This document shows, piece after piece, positions 23,935 through 33,018 of a stretch of 39,125 nucleotides of DNA. A program made the position numbers and the translations under genes. The notes under the pieces are model-generated. The model searched no databases and had not been told where the DNA came from. It worked only from the letters and a program-made list of their open reading frames with translations. Source of the stretch: Bacillota bacterium (GTDB taxonomy: Bacteria > Bacillota > Bacilli > Alicyclobacillales > SLC66). Location of the stretch: positions 1 to 39,125 of the forward strand of contig JAJZCB010000027.1 of NCBI GenBank assembly GCA_021846285.1. The letters are read 5' to 3'. Numbering within the stretch: the stretch's first letter is position 1; each line of letters starts with the position of its first letter.

Positions 23935-24555
23935 ATGTCTCCGCACGCACTTCTGGCGCATTACGGATACTTTGGCATTGTAATCGCCCTGATACTCGAA
24001 TTTCTTTTGATTCCATTTCCCGCAGAAACAATTCTGATCCTGTCAGGCATATTGTGGCATCGAGGCGTGCTGCATCTGTTTCCGCTGCTGGTGTTCGCTA
24101 CCTTGGGTTCCTTCACTGGATCGCTCATCGCCTACTACATCGGTTTTTATGTTGGTCGGCCTGTTCTGCTGCGCTACGGACGTTATGTGAAGCTGGACGA
24201 GGCTAAACTTGACAAAGCGGAACACGCCTTTGAAAAGTATTCCCTCCCTATCGTCGGACTGGGACGCTTCATCGCCGGCATTCGCGTTCTGATCGCCTAC
24301 GTTGCCGGTATGAATAAAATGCGCATCTGGCTGTATGTGATCATCACGATTATTTCGGCCGCCCTGTGGAGCGCGCTGTTTGTCCTGATCGGCGCCACTC
24401 TGAGCACCTATTGGCATGTGATCCTGGGTCTCGTCGTGAGATATCCGGTTCCTTCAGTCGCGGTCCTTGTAGCTCTCGTGGCGCTCTGTGTGTACTTCTG
24501 GCGCAAACAACGCCTCAAGAACCGCAAGACGCGCGTCTTCACAGCCGAGTCCTGA
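23935..24555 (+). CDS. DedA-family membrane protein
   Basis: A 206-residue integral membrane protein of the DedA/SNARE-associated (VTT) family, members of which scramble or flip undecaprenyl-phosphate or phosphatidylethanolamine. Seen are EFLLIPFPAETILILSGI near residue 21, GSLIAYYIGFYVGRPVLLRYG, the re-entrant GRFIAGIRVLIAYVAGMNKM motif (F-x-A/P-G-x-R), and a C-terminal single helix before a basic tail. The ATG at 23935 is preferred because AAAGG lies nine bases upstream; an ATG three codons earlier overlaps that site. The 250 bases upstream contain no clear promoter; an open stretch there reading LSVQDIADELSSPQAVS resembles a helix-turn-helix fragment. Confidence 0.9.
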   Translation: MSPHALLAHYGYFGIVIALILEFLLIPFPAETILILSGILWHRGVLHLFPLLVFATLGSFTGSLIAYYIGFYVGRPVLLRYGRYVKLDEAKLDKAEHAFEKYSLPIVGLGRFIAGIRVLIAYVAGMNKMRIWLYVIITIISAALWSALFVLIGATLSTYWHVILGLVVRYPVPSVAVLVALVALCVYFWRKQRLKNRKTRVFTAES

Positions 24556-24643
24556 TCCTTGCCCGTTTGCACAGGCCCATCCCACGCACCGTTGCCAGGA
24601 TATGTTGTACAATGAATCTTGGCACACGGACTGAGGTGACGGG

Positions 24644-26371
24644 ATGAACCGCCTGTTTTTGTACATCCGGACAAAGCATCGCATCGGTTGGCCAGACCTG
24701 CTGGTGACCATCATCATTGTAGGTGTGCTCTATGCCATTCTCGACATGGGCAGGAGCATGGTGGTGCCTTTGTCTTCAACGAACCAGCCAGTCATTCATC
24801 TGAATCCCATCTACCTGCCCTACTATGCGGGACAGTCGCTCATGCGCATGTTCATTGCGTACACGCTGTCCTTGGCGTTCTCTCTCGTATATGGCCGCAT
24901 TGCGGCCTATCACAAATTTGCGGAGCGCATCATGATTCCCGCGCTCGACATCCTGCAATCCGTGCCCGTCCTGGGCTTTTTGTCGATTACGGTGACTGGG
25001 TTCCTGGCCCTGTTTCCCGGCAATCTCTTTGGCGCTGAATGCGCCTGTATCTTCGCCATCTTCACAAGCCAGGCATGGAATATGACTTTCAGCTTCTACC
25101 ACTCGTTAACCATAATGCCCAATGACCTCAAAGAAGCCGCAGACATCTATCGATTGCGGCCTTGGGCGCGCTTCATAAAACTGGAAGTTCCCTCCAGCAT
25201 GATCGGTCTCGTATGGAACAGCATGATGTCATTCGGTGGGGCCTGGTTCTTTCTCGCCGCCTCAGAATCAATCACTGTGCTCCATAAAAACATTCAGTTG
25301 CCTGGTATCGGATCCTATATGTCCAAGGCGTATCTGAAGGGCAATGTGCAGGCGATGCTGTACAGTATCGCGACCATGATCGTCGTGATCGTGGCCGTCG
25401 ATCAGTTTGTGTGGCGTCCGATCGTTGCATGGTCGCAGAAATACAAACTCGATGTCAACAACTCGGAGAACGAACCCACGTCCTGGTTTTTGCAACTGCT
25501 GCGGCGTTCTGAATGGGTACAAGCCGTGCTTGGGGCCATCTTCCAACCGCTTGCCAATCTGCCGACGCAGATCGGGAGTTCCATGGCCAGATTGTCGATT
25601 CCCCGGCGCAAGCGAACTTTGCGACTCCCCAAAAAGACTTCCTGGATCTTGCTTGCGCTTGTCGTTCTTTTCGGCGCCCGCTTCACCGTTGGCGCCGTTC
25701 ACCAGGTTGTTCAACTTGGCTGGACACAGATTTTGAACGCCTTCCAGGTGGGTTTTTACACGTTCCTGCGCGTCATTGCTGCGACCGCCTTGGGCGCACT
25801 CTGGGCAATCCCTGTCGGCGTCATCATCGGGTTAAACAGCCGCCTGTCCCGTATCGCTCAGCCGATCGTGCAGGTCGCCGCTTCCTTCCCTGCCAACATG
25901 GTGTTTCCCTTCGTGACCATGTTCTATGTGGCCTGGCACTTCAACCTGAACATAGGCTCCGTTCTGCTCATGATGCTTGGCACACAGTGGTATATCCTGT
26001 TTAACGTGATTGCAGGCGCCATGGCCATTCCAAGCGGGTTGCGCGAAGCGTCGTCGATTCTTCACCTGAGCAGCCTCACACGGTGGAAAACGCTTATTTT
26101 GCCAGCCATTTTCCCCTATCTGATTACGGGGATGATCACGGCTAGCGGCGGCGCATGGAACGCCAGCATCGTGGCTGAGGCAACCAGGTGGAAATCGCAT
26201 ACACTGTCTGCTTCGGGACTCGGCGCGTATATCGTACACGCCACGACAGACGGCAACTGGGCGCAGATTACACTCGGCATCGCTGTCATGTCGATATTTG
26301 TCGTGATCGTTAACCGAATTCTGTGGCGACCGCTATACCGGCTGGCCGAGACCAAATATCGTCTGGATTAA
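24644..26371 (+). CDS. Fused two-domain ABC transporter permease
   Basis: A 575-residue membrane protein made of two BPD_transp_1 units of the NitT/TauT (nitrate/sulfonate/bicarbonate) type joined by a basic linker (about 280-325). Each half has its own EAA loop contacting the ATPase: LKEAADIYRLRPWARFIKL near residue 162 and LREASSILHLSSLTRWKTL near 465. Thus one polypeptide supplies the whole channel instead of a homodimer. SD is GAGGTGACGGG directly before the ATG. The partner ATPase lies 63 bases downstream. No periplasmic-type binding protein is encoded nearby, so substrate and even direction of transport are open; an inorganic anion importer is the family-based guess. Confidence 0.85.
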   Translation: MNRLFLYIRTKHRIGWPDLLVTIIIVGVLYAILDMGRSMVVPLSSTNQPVIHLNPIYLPYYAGQSLMRMFIAYTLSLAFSLVYGRIAAYHKFAERIMIPALDILQSVPVLGFLSITVTGFLALFPGNLFGAECACIFAIFTSQAWNMTFSFYHSLTIMPNDLKEAADIYRLRPWARFIKLEVPSSMIGLVWNSMMSFGGAWFFLAASESITVLHKNIQLPGIGSYMSKAYLKGNVQAMLYSIATMIVVIVAVDQFVWRPIVAWSQKYKLDVNNSENEPTSWFLQLLRRSEWVQAVLGAIFQPLANLPTQIGSSMARLSIPRRKRTLRLPKKTSWILLALVVLFGARFTVGAVHQVVQLGWTQILNAFQVGFYTFLRVIAATALGALWAIPVGVIIGLNSRLSRIAQPIVQVAASFPANMVFPFVTMFYVAWHFNLNIGSVLLMMLGTQWYILFNVIAGAMAIPSGLREASSILHLSSLTRWKTLILPAIFPYLITGMITASGGAWNASIVAEATRWKSHTLSASGLGAYIVHATTDGNWAQITLGIAVMSIFVVIVNRILWRPLYRLAETKYRLD

Positions 26372-26434
26372 CCCCATGGCCCACTGGGAACGTCCGCTCT
26401 ACCACTGTTTCGCACGAGAAAGGAGGCGTTCGCC

Positions 26435-27751
26435 TTGACTGCCGCCACATTGATTGAAGTCAAGAATCTCTCCAAGGTATTTTCCGGAGCAAACGGCAAC
26501 CAGTTTCACGTCTTGAGCGATATTGATCTGCGGGTGGCGGAAGGCGATTTTGTCGCCCTGCTCGGCCCCTCGGGATCGGGTAAAAGCACACTGCTGCGCA
26601 TCATTGCCGGACTGATTCAGCCGACCGCTGGACAGGTTTTATACAGGGGGCAGCCATTTACTGGAACCAACCCCGGCGTCAGCATGGTGTTTCAGTCATT
26701 CGCCTTATTCCCCTGGCTAACCGTTCTGGAAAATGTCGAACTGGGGTTGCGGTACGCGACCATCACCCGGACGCAGAAGCGGGACAAAGCGATCGCGGCC
26801 ATTGACATGATCGGACTTGACGGATTTGAAGGCGCGTATCCCAAAGAACTGTCGGGCGGCATGCGGCAGCGCGTGGGAATCGGCAGAGCGCTCGTCATGG
26901 AACCGGACATACTGCTCATGGACGAACCATTTTCAGCGCTCGATGTACTGACGGCGGAAAACCTGAAACGCGATATTCTAGAACTCTGGCAGATGGGTAA
27001 AATTCCGACGAAGGCGATCGTTCTTGTCACGCACGGCATCGAGGAAGCTGTCTATATGGCTGACCGAGCCCTGGTGTTATCCAGAGATCCAGCGCGTATT
27101 GTGAACAACATGCAGATCCCCCTCCCGCACTGGCGCGACCGCAAATCCGATCCATTCACCCGCCTCGTGGACGAATTGTACTCGATTCTCACTCAGGCGA
27201 AAGACGCCAAGGCGATCGTGGCGGAAACGAGCGCGCCCGCGGTTCGCAAGATAACGATCATTCCCGACGTCGCTCCTGGAGCAGTGACCGGTTTCATCGA
27301 ATTGGTGGACGACTTGGGCGGGCGGGTGGATCTCTACAAGATCGGCGAATCACTGGCCTTTGACCTGGAAGATCTGCTGCCTATCGTGGAGACATGCCGA
27401 ATCTTTGAATTTGCAACCGTGTCATCCGGCGACTTTGACTTGACGCCGATTGGCCGGAAGCTCGCCGATGCGACAGTTTTGGAGCGAAAGACCATCTTTC
27501 GCGAACAGTCGCTGAAGTATGTGCCGTTCATGGAGCGCATCCTCTGGGTATTGCAGTCCAAACGCAACAGTCAAATGCCCCGCGAATTTTTCCTCGAGAT
27601 TCTTCAAAAAAATCTGGGTCGGGAAGAAGCGGAAACGCAACTTGACACGCTGATCGGTTGGGGTCGCTATGCGGAACTGTTTGCCTACGACGAGGCATCC
27701 AAGCTTCTCTATCTTGAAGAAATGGACACTAACGACGCCGTGCCGGAATGA
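26435..27751 (+). CDS. ABC transporter ATPase with C-terminal AAA-associated domain
   Basis: A 438-residue ATPase. The first 260 residues are a NitT/TauT-type nucleotide-binding domain: Walker A GPSGSGKST (44-52), Q-loop VFQSFALFPW, signature LSGGMRQ (139-145), Walker B ILLMDEP (159-165) and switch His in LVTHGIEEAVYMADR. Residues 290-430 form the extra AAA-associated C-terminal domain (PF09821), which begins GFIELVDDLGGRVDLYKIGESL and contains a winged-helix-like segment. It may sense a regulatory ligand. The TTG start has AAAGGAGG eight bases before it. It pairs with the fused permease; this combination is typical of archaeal and acidophile transporters. Confidence 0.9.
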   Translation: MTAATLIEVKNLSKVFSGANGNQFHVLSDIDLRVAEGDFVALLGPSGSGKSTLLRIIAGLIQPTAGQVLYRGQPFTGTNPGVSMVFQSFALFPWLTVLENVELGLRYATITRTQKRDKAIAAIDMIGLDGFEGAYPKELSGGMRQRVGIGRALVMEPDILLMDEPFSALDVLTAENLKRDILELWQMGKIPTKAIVLVTHGIEEAVYMADRALVLSRDPARIVNNMQIPLPHWRDRKSDPFTRLVDELYSILTQAKDAKAIVAETSAPAVRKITIIPDVAPGAVTGFIELVDDLGGRVDLYKIGESLAFDLEDLLPIVETCRIFEFATVSSGDFDLTPIGRKLADATVLERKTIFREQSLKYVPFMERILWVLQSKRNSQMPREFFLEILQKNLGREEAETQLDTLIGWGRYAELFAYDEASKLLYLEEMDTNDAVPE

Positions 27752-27783
27752 CTGACTTCATCGTCTCATCGTTAGCGACGCCG

Positions 27784-27812
27784 TGCACACTGTTTTTCCG
27801 CTGTGATATAAT
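27784..27812 (+). promoter_or_regulatory. Extended -10 promoter of the bacilliredoxin gene
   Basis: TGATATAAT (27804-27812) is a perfect extended -10 element. The -35 position holds only TGCACA. It lies inside the 3' end of a spurious upstream extension of the bacilliredoxin frame, about 38 bases before its ATG. Confidence 0.6.
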
Positions 27813-27849
27813 CAATGTTACTCCGCATGAAAGGGAGGCACGGATACTA

Positions 27850-28281
27850 ATGGCATACGATTCACCGATCTTTTTGGAGATCATTCAACCCATGCGCGAA
27901 GAACTCACGCAGATCGGTTTCCAGGAACTGCGGACATCCGAGGCGGTCGAACAGGCGCTCGAGAAAAACTCCGGCACAACCCTGATTGTCGTCAATTCGA
28001 TTTGCGGGTGCGCTGCGGGCATTGCGCGCCCCGCTGTAGCTGCGGCATTGGCGCAAGGTCCTAAACCCGACCACCTGGTGACTGTGTTTGCAGGGCAGGA
28101 TGTCGAAGCCACCAAAACAGCCCGCACATATTTTACGAACTATCCACCTTCGTCGCCCTCGATTGGGCTCATGAAAGACGGACAGTTTTTACAATTGATC
28201 GAACGACATCAAATCGAAGGACACAGCACAGACGACGTAACAGCGCAACTGACGGCCGCCCTGCGAAAGCATTTCCTGTAA
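27850..28281 (+). CDS. Bacilliredoxin (BrxA/BrxB, YphP/YqiW family)
   Basis: A 143-residue thioredoxin-fold protein of the DUF1094 family that removes bacillithiol from S-bacillithiolated proteins. The active site is CGC (Cys52, Cys54) within VVNSICGCAAGIARP, as in BrxA and BrxB. The family motif ends GLMKDGQ are also present. The ATG at 27850 follows GGGAGG by 11 bases; the frame is open 34 codons further, but that part crosses the promoter. It implies that this organism makes bacillithiol, although bsh genes are not in the window. A terminator follows directly. Confidence 0.95.
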   Translation: MAYDSPIFLEIIQPMREELTQIGFQELRTSEAVEQALEKNSGTTLIVVNSICGCAAGIARPAVAAALAQGPKPDHLVTVFAGQDVEATKTARTYFTNYPPSSPSIGLMKDGQFLQLIERHQIEGHSTDDVTAQLTAALRKHFL

Positions 28282-28286
28282 GTGCC

Positions 28287-28323
28287 TGTTCAAGAAGGGT
28301 CTTACCTCGACCCTTTTTGAACA
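28287..28323 (+). terminator. Intrinsic terminator, bidirectional
   Basis: TGTTCAAGAAGGGTC (28287-28301) pairs with GACCCTTTTTGAACA (28309-28323) around a 7-base loop. The T-run inside the stem and the matching A-run let it serve both the bacilliredoxin gene and the convergent 2H-phosphodiesterase gene. Confidence 0.75.
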
Positions 28324-28345
28324 ACCTCTGTAAGCCGCGCTGCGG

Positions 28346-28924
28346 TCAAGCGCTGAAACCGGCAAGCGCAAGATCGTCATAACGTTCCCAACGGGCCTTT
28401 TGACGCGCATATACGCGAACGGCGTTGACGGGAAACGACACCAACGCCCTGCTGAGTTCATCGGCTTCGCGCGCGAGGTTCTTCATGTCGTCAAACCCTG
28501 TTCCAAATGACGACATGGCCAAGGTTACATGAGGACGAAACGGTCGTTCCTCCCTTTGCGAAACAAGACCGCGCTGCGTGCGCCAGGAGTTGGTGCGGTC
28601 CAGCAAGTCTTGGCGCAACACCCCCAGGGGGTCGGCGGAAGGAACAGGCCCGCCCTTGCCCGCGACAGCCAGCAGAACAGACAGATACAGGACTCGCTGT
28701 CCAAACCACGCGCAGGAACCCAACGATAGAAAAAATGGCGCATGTTTCTCAAGGACACTCTGCAGCGCATGCAGCCACTCCGCAGTTTCCGTATAGTCTG
28801 CTGGCGGAATCAGGGTGATGTGCGGTTCGATATGATCTGCATGCCGACCAGGGTAACGTCTGCGCAGGTCGTCAAGTTGCGCCTGGATGTCTGCGGGGGG
28901 CGCGATTCCTATAAAATATTTCAT
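28346..28924 (-). CDS. thpR: 2H phosphodiesterase (2'-5' RNA ligase / ThpR family)
   Basis: A 192-residue LigT-type protein with two H-x-T/S motifs: His35 and Thr37 in EPHITLIPP and His132 and Thr134 in RPHVTLAMS. These two tetrapeptides form the active site that hydrolyses 2',3'-cyclic phosphodiester bonds in RNA ends. The opening KYFIGIAPP is characteristic. The ATG at 28924 follows GGAGTG by about eight bases. It is the only minus-strand gene in this stretch, converging with the bacilliredoxin gene at the shared terminator and diverging from rocD. Confidence 0.9.
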   Translation of the reverse strand: MKYFIGIAPPADIQAQLDDLRRRYPGRHADHIEPHITLIPPADYTETAEWLHALQSVLEKHAPFFLSLGSCAWFGQRVLYLSVLLAVAGKGGPVPSADPLGVLRQDLLDRTNSWRTQRGLVSQREERPFRPHVTLAMSSFGTGFDDMKNLAREADELSRALVSFPVNAVRVYARQKARWERYDDLALAGFSA

Positions 28925-28992
28925 CTGGAGACACTCCGTTCACATTGGGATGGATGTTAACGTCGATACTATCACACAGGAGGGATCAGAAT

Positions 28993-30195
28993 ATGAATTC
29001 ACAGGAAATCATCACGATGACGGAAACGTATGGCGCGCATAACTATCATCCCCTGCCCATTGTCATCGCCAAGGCAGAACGCATCTGGGTGTATGATCCC
29101 GCCGGCCGCAAATATTTGGATATGCTCAGCGCCTACTCGGCAGTCAACCAGGGTCATCGCCATCCGCGTATCATCCAGGCGCTAAAAGAGCAGGCCGATC
29201 GCGTGACCCTCACTTCGAGAGCGTTTCACAGCGACAATCTGGGCGCCTTTTACAAACGAGTTTCCGAAGTCACCGGTAAGGATATGGTGCTGCCGATGAA
29301 CACCGGAGCTGAAGCGGTTGAAACGGCGGTGAAAGCCGTACGGCGCTATGCGTATGACGTGCGCGGCGTTGCCCCCGGGCAGGCGGAGATCATCGTCTGC
29401 GAAGGCAATTTCCACGGCCGCACGCTGGCCGCCATTTCCATGTCTTCAAACCCCGAGTATCAACGTGGATTCGGACCGCTTACTCCAGGGTTCAAACTCA
29501 TCCCCTATGGCGACATCGACGCCCTCAAAGCGGCAATCACTGAAAACACAGCCGCGTTCCTTGTCGAACCCATTCAGGGTGAAGCGGGGATCATCATACC
29601 GCCAGAAGGTTACCTCAGACAGGCTTATGAACTCTGTCGGGAAAGCGGTGTGCTTTTTGTGGCCGACGAAATCCAGAGTGGATTCGGGCGCACGGGCCGG
29701 ATGTTTGCGTGTGACTGGGAAGGTGTGAACCCGGACGTCTATGTGCTTGGCAAGGCGCTCGGCGGAGGCGTGATGCCCATCTCAGCCGTTGCGGCAAACC
29801 GGGATGTGCTTGGCGTCTTTGAACCGGGCTCCCACGGATCCACCTTTGGCGGCAACCCGCTTGCCTGCGCCTGCGCCATCGCCGCCCTGGATGTCATCGA
29901 ACAGGAAGACCTGCCTCAACGTTCCCTGGAACTGGGCCAATACTTTATCGAAAAACTCCGTCAGATCCGCAACCCCGCCATACGGTCCATCCGGGGCAAA
30001 GGTCTGTTTGTGGGCGTAGAACTGACTCACGCCGCCCGTCCTTATTGCGAAGCACTGATGGAACGCGGTCTGTTGTGTAAAGAAACACATGAAAATGTAA
30101 TCCGCTTTGCGCCTCCGCTCATCATAACCAAAGACGAACTGGATCTCGCGCTCACCGAAATCACTCAAGTACTTAGCGCTCCGGTACGCGCATAA
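28993..30195 (+). CDS. rocD: Ornithine aminotransferase
   Basis: A 400-residue class-III PLP aminotransferase that turns L-ornithine and 2-oxoglutarate into glutamate-5-semialdehyde and glutamate. [12 protein letters not shown] and the [18 protein letters not shown] segment are typical of RocD. The PLP site shows DEIQSG with Asp225 and the Schiff-base Lys254 in VLGKALGGG. The ATG at 28993 lies eight bases behind AGGAGGG. TTGGGA and TACTAT 16 bases apart just upstream form a weak promoter candidate. No other arginine-catabolic gene is adjacent, so it probably acts in proline/arginine turnover with enzymes encoded elsewhere. Confidence 0.95.
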   Translation: MNSQEIITMTETYGAHNYHPLPIVIAKAERIWVYDPAGRKYLDMLSAYSAVNQGHRHPRIIQALKEQADRVTLTSRAFHSDNLGAFYKRVSEVTGKDMVLPMNTGAEAVETAVKAVRRYAYDVRGVAPGQAEIIVCEGNFHGRTLAAISMSSNPEYQRGFGPLTPGFKLIPYGDIDALKAAITENTAAFLVEPIQGEAGIIIPPEGYLRQAYELCRESGVLFVADEIQSGFGRTGRMFACDWEGVNPDVYVLGKALGGGVMPISAVAANRDVLGVFEPGSHGSTFGGNPLACACAIAALDVIEQEDLPQRSLELGQYFIEKLRQIRNPAIRSIRGKGLFVGVELTHAARPYCEALMERGLLCKETHENVIRFAPPLIITKDELDLALTEITQVLSAPVRA

Positions 30196-30332
30196 GGGTA
30201 AATCGTAAGGGAACACCCATGCGAACCCGAACTGGATCCAGCGTTCACTGGCCGCCCGACCAGAGACATCCGGATCTCTCGTCACCATATCGTCATCCCA
30301 ATGTCAGGACATTTGTCGTAAACTGTGGTACG

Positions 30333-30620
30333 ATGACGACTAATTCCGAATTTGGTCGAATACACACTACGATAGAGAAATCGGGTGCTCAAGAGGTGCC
30401 GAATCACACCAACGGCTCGCGCCCTGACCGTGATTCCCTGCCCGCGGACGCATTTCAGACAGTCGAGCAGATGGCCGCGCTGCGCAGACTCATGGAAGAA
30501 CTGTTCAGCCAGAACTGCAGTCTCCACGATCCCTTAATGATCAGTCTGTCATCGCAACTGGATGACCTGGTCGTCCGTGAGATGCGCAAACGATCCCGGA
30601 ACACCAGGTCATCTCGCTGA
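30333..30620 (+). CDS. Spo0E-family aspartyl-phosphatase-like protein
   Basis: The C-terminal 45 residues (LRRLMEELFSQNCSLHDPLMISLSSQLDDLVVREM) form the two-helix hairpin of Spo0E-like phosphatases with the S-Q-x-L-D signature that dephosphorylates Spo0A-P. The upstream part is hydrophilic and unlike any known domain. Spo0E proteins are normally 50-90 residues; from the ATG at 30333 this one has 95, but that ATG has no ribosome-binding site, so a downstream GTG or ATG may be used. The gene lies 33 bases before the transglycosylase gene and may be co-transcribed with it. Confidence 0.7.
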   Translation: MTTNSEFGRIHTTIEKSGAQEVPNHTNGSRPDRDSLPADAFQTVEQMAALRRLMEELFSQNCSLHDPLMISLSSQLDDLVVREMRKRSRNTRSSR

Positions 30621-30652
30621 TCGCCCGCCGTCCAAGCCGGGAGGAATTCGAC

Positions 30653-31351
30653 ATGAAAAAGGCGCTTTCCACGCTCATTGCGCTTGTCCTCTTAGTCACA
30701 CTGTCCAGCGCGCTTTATGTACAATCCGTATGGAATCCCCGTATGCCAGCTCTACTGGTGGCCCGGGTGCGAAAGATCGCCGCCGCGCACGGCGGCTACG
30801 TTCCTCTTCAACGTATTCCTATATTCCTCCAACTGGCGCTGATCGCGACTGAGGACCGCAGCTTCTACCACAATGACGGAATCGATTTCGAAGGCATCGC
30901 GCGCGCCTTTGTCGTCGATATAACGCATGGAAAACCGCTTCAGGGCGGCAGCACTATTACAGAACAATTGGTGAAAGACATATTTTTGTCAGATGCCAAG
31001 ACCATCCCGCGCAAGCTCAAGCAAATCGCGCTCGCGATCATGCTCAGCCGATCCATGTCGAAAAACGAAGTCCTGTCTCTATATTTGAATGAAGTCTATC
31101 TCGGACAAGGATCCTACGGTGTCGGGCAGGCTGCAAATACATATTTTGGACGTCCAGTATGGAATCTTTCGCCGGCGCAGTGCGCAATCCTGGCGGGTCT
31201 GCCGCAAGCGCCCAGTCTCTACGACCCTCTGACCGATCCCCGCTTGGCGCGTGTACGACAGGCAGAAGTGTTGCAGGGCATGGTAGCAGTGGGGTACATT
31301 ACCACTCAGCAAGCGCGGGCCATCAGCCGCCAACCACTTGGAACCGTGTGA
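30653..31351 (+). CDS. Monofunctional peptidoglycan glycosyltransferase (GT51)
   Basis: A 232-residue membrane-anchored transglycosylase polymerising lipid II. One N-terminal transmembrane helix (about 4-24) is followed by the GT51 motifs ATEDRSFYHNDGID with catalytic Glu67, GGSTITEQLVKD, RKLKQIALAIMLSR and LYLNEVYLGQGSYGVGQAA, then CAILAGLPQAPS. There is no transpeptidase domain, as in MtgA-like monofunctional enzymes; the C-terminus is complete at QPLGTV. The ATG follows GGGAGG. Most Bacillota rely on bifunctional class A PBPs, so a stand-alone GT51 may serve spore or stress wall synthesis. Confidence 0.95.
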   Translation: MKKALSTLIALVLLVTLSSALYVQSVWNPRMPALLVARVRKIAAAHGGYVPLQRIPIFLQLALIATEDRSFYHNDGIDFEGIARAFVVDITHGKPLQGGSTITEQLVKDIFLSDAKTIPRKLKQIALAIMLSRSMSKNEVLSLYLNEVYLGQGSYGVGQAANTYFGRPVWNLSPAQCAILAGLPQAPSLYDPLTDPRLARVRQAEVLQGMVAVGYITTQQARAISRQPLGTV

Positions 31352-31841
31352 CAGCTACAATGGTCGTCGACTGCCTTTTCCTAACCTGACGTACCACTGC
31401 CCTTCGTCCGCAACATAAAAGCGTATGCCAATCCACTTCAGCGGCGACCACACCTCCATAACTCGTGTGCGCATGCCTGGACACCCCCCGCTTCGACCAT
31501 AGCATCCCGGCGCGCAGATCACTGTCGAACGCTGCTGTCTGTCAGATTTTTGTTTTCGACCAGACCAGACGTTTTCCCAAGCAGTGTGACAAACTTCCCT
31601 TCACGGTAATCTCTTCCCCCTGCGCATGCCGTCGCTTTAACGGTATCTGTGAGGTGTTGTGTCGCTGCTCACCCGCCGCGCAGGACAGCCTGTTCCAGCG
31701 CATAACACCCGAACCGCCCGGGTACAACTGACAAGATTGGCAGAAACCGAGGGTAGTCCGAGCCCTGCGCACATGATATGGTGAAAGAAATCGCTCCGCA
31801 TGATGCAGTTTCCAGGGAGCAGACATCCCCGAGGAGGTCCT
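31352..31841. other. Long non-coding region upstream of LysM-SleB gene
   Basis: About 490 bases with no gene-like frame. AGCAGTGTGACAAAC (about 31581-31595) recurs almost exactly at the cheA promoter, so it may contain a -35-type element; TAATCT 15 bases on is a poor -10. The 3' half is rich in short G/C hairpins. A leader RNA is possible but no known riboswitch core can be recognised. Confidence 0.3.
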
Positions 31842-32702
31842 ATGCAAAAGAAACGAATTGCGGGCATGATAAGCATTGCCGCCCTGTCGCTGAGTTCATT
31901 GCTGTTCGGCGCCCCGGCGTTTGCCGCCCAACTGTATACAGTGAGCGCCAATGACACGCTCTGGCTCATCAGTCAAAGAGAGCATGTGTCTCTGACCAGC
32001 CTTGAGGCTGCAAATCCGGGCTTGCAGGCGAATAATCTGCAAATCGGCCAACAGTTGCAACTTCCGCAGCAGACGGCGGCCACAACTCCCGCAGCAACTA
32101 CGGCCAGCACGGCGTCAAACCGAACGTATACAATACAGCAGGGCGACACCGAATGGCTGATCGCGAAGCGTCTGGGAGTGTCCTGGTACGCATTGCAAGC
32201 CGCCAATCCGCAAGTGAGCCCGACAGACCTGCAACCCGGCCAGATACTTCAAGTTCCGGAAGCAAACAGTTCGTCGCCCGTTGCATCCACTGGCACTTCT
32301 GGTTCTGCGTCCGCAGCGACGACAGCGAGCGGAGGCAATGACCTGTACTGGCTGACCCGCGTCATCGCAGCCGAAGCCGGACAACAACCAATGAATGCCA
32401 AGATCGCCGTCGGCGATGTGATTGTAAATCGGATGCACAACCCTTATTATGCAAACACGATCCAAGGGGTAATTTTTCAAACCATCAACGGACATGCGCA
32501 ATTCACATGCGTCGCCAATGGTTGGATATGGAAGGTGCAGCCGACAGCGCTGGATGCGTCGGCGGCCAAGGCTGTCCTGAACGGAGACAATGTGGTGCCA
32601 AACGCCTATGTGTTCTACAATCCAGCGCAAACCCCATCCAACAGTTGGGTGTACACCCAGACAGTGATTGCGAGCTATGGCAATCTGACCTTCGCGGAAT
32701 AG
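31842..32702 (+). CDS. LysM-SleB family cell-wall hydrolase
   Basis: A 286-residue secreted protein. The signal peptide ends GAPAFAAQ at about residue 29. LysM 1 is at 31-75 (LYTVSANDTLWLISQ), LysM 2 at 95-139 (TYTIQQGDTEWLIAK), then a Ser/Thr/Ala linker, then a hydrolase_2/SleB-like domain (167-286) starting YWLTRVIAAEAGQQPMNAKIAVGDVIVNRM with Glu178 as the likely acid. SleB-type enzymes are lytic transglycosylases of the spore cortex; with LysM domains they are usually vegetative or coat-associated. The ATG at 31842 follows GAGGAGG. A terminator ends the gene, so it is monocistronic. Confidence 0.95.
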   Translation: MQKKRIAGMISIAALSLSSLLFGAPAFAAQLYTVSANDTLWLISQREHVSLTSLEAANPGLQANNLQIGQQLQLPQQTAATTPAATTASTASNRTYTIQQGDTEWLIAKRLGVSWYALQAANPQVSPTDLQPGQILQVPEANSSSPVASTGTSGSASAATTASGGNDLYWLTRVIAAEAGQQPMNAKIAVGDVIVNRMHNPYYANTIQGVIFQTINGHAQFTCVANGWIWKVQPTALDASAAKAVLNGDNVVPNAYVFYNPAQTPSNSWVYTQTVIASYGNLTFAE

Positions 32703-32724
32703 ATCCGCATGACTGGAAATCTAA

Positions 32725-32755
32725 CGCAACCGTCACCGGTTGCGTCTCTTTTTGC
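32725..32755 (+). terminator. Intrinsic terminator of the LysM-SleB gene
   Basis: ACGCAACCG (32725-32733) and CGGTTGCGT (32738-32746) form a perfect 9-bp stem with a 4-base loop, followed by CTCTTTTT. Confidence 0.9.
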
Positions 32756-32825
32756 ATAGATTCTGTTATATTTTCCCTCAAATACCGACTGACCCCGTCG
32801 TAACAGCCGAATCAGGACCAGCAGT

Positions 32826-32855
32826 GTGACAAATCGCCCACGTCTATGCTAAGAT
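32826..32855 (+). promoter_or_regulatory. Promoter of the cheA-MCP-cheW cluster
   Basis: GTGACA (32826-32831), an 18-bp spacer and TAAGAT (32850-32855) preceded by TGC (extended -10). It is the only good candidate in the 316 bases between the LysM-SleB gene and cheA. The leader would be about 160 bases. Confidence 0.55.
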
Positions 32856-33018
32856 CACCTTGATTACGTGATAGGCAGCAACTCAGTATAAACCGTATAG
32901 ATCTGCCTGACTGGCGTCTTCCAATCGCGGGCGCTGCATGAATATCCGACTTGATCGAGACGCCGATCATGCGACACGGCAGGCCAACTCGGAGGTACAG
33001 CGTAGGGAGTGACCGTGT

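Noticed and set aside
23748-24206. 152-codon plus-strand open frame overlapping dedA
   Set aside because: Most of it is a shadow of dedA in another frame. Only LSVQDIADELSSPQAVS looks helix-turn-helix-like, too little to call.
27748-27849. N-terminal extension of the bacilliredoxin frame (34 codons)
   Set aside because: It crosses the extended -10 promoter, has no ribosome-binding site, and the family starts at the ATG at 27850.
31352-31841. Possible c-di-AMP riboswitch ahead of the LysM-SleB gene
   Set aside because: Such genes are often controlled this way and the region has fitting-looking stems, but the conserved core of the ydaO motif cannot be found.
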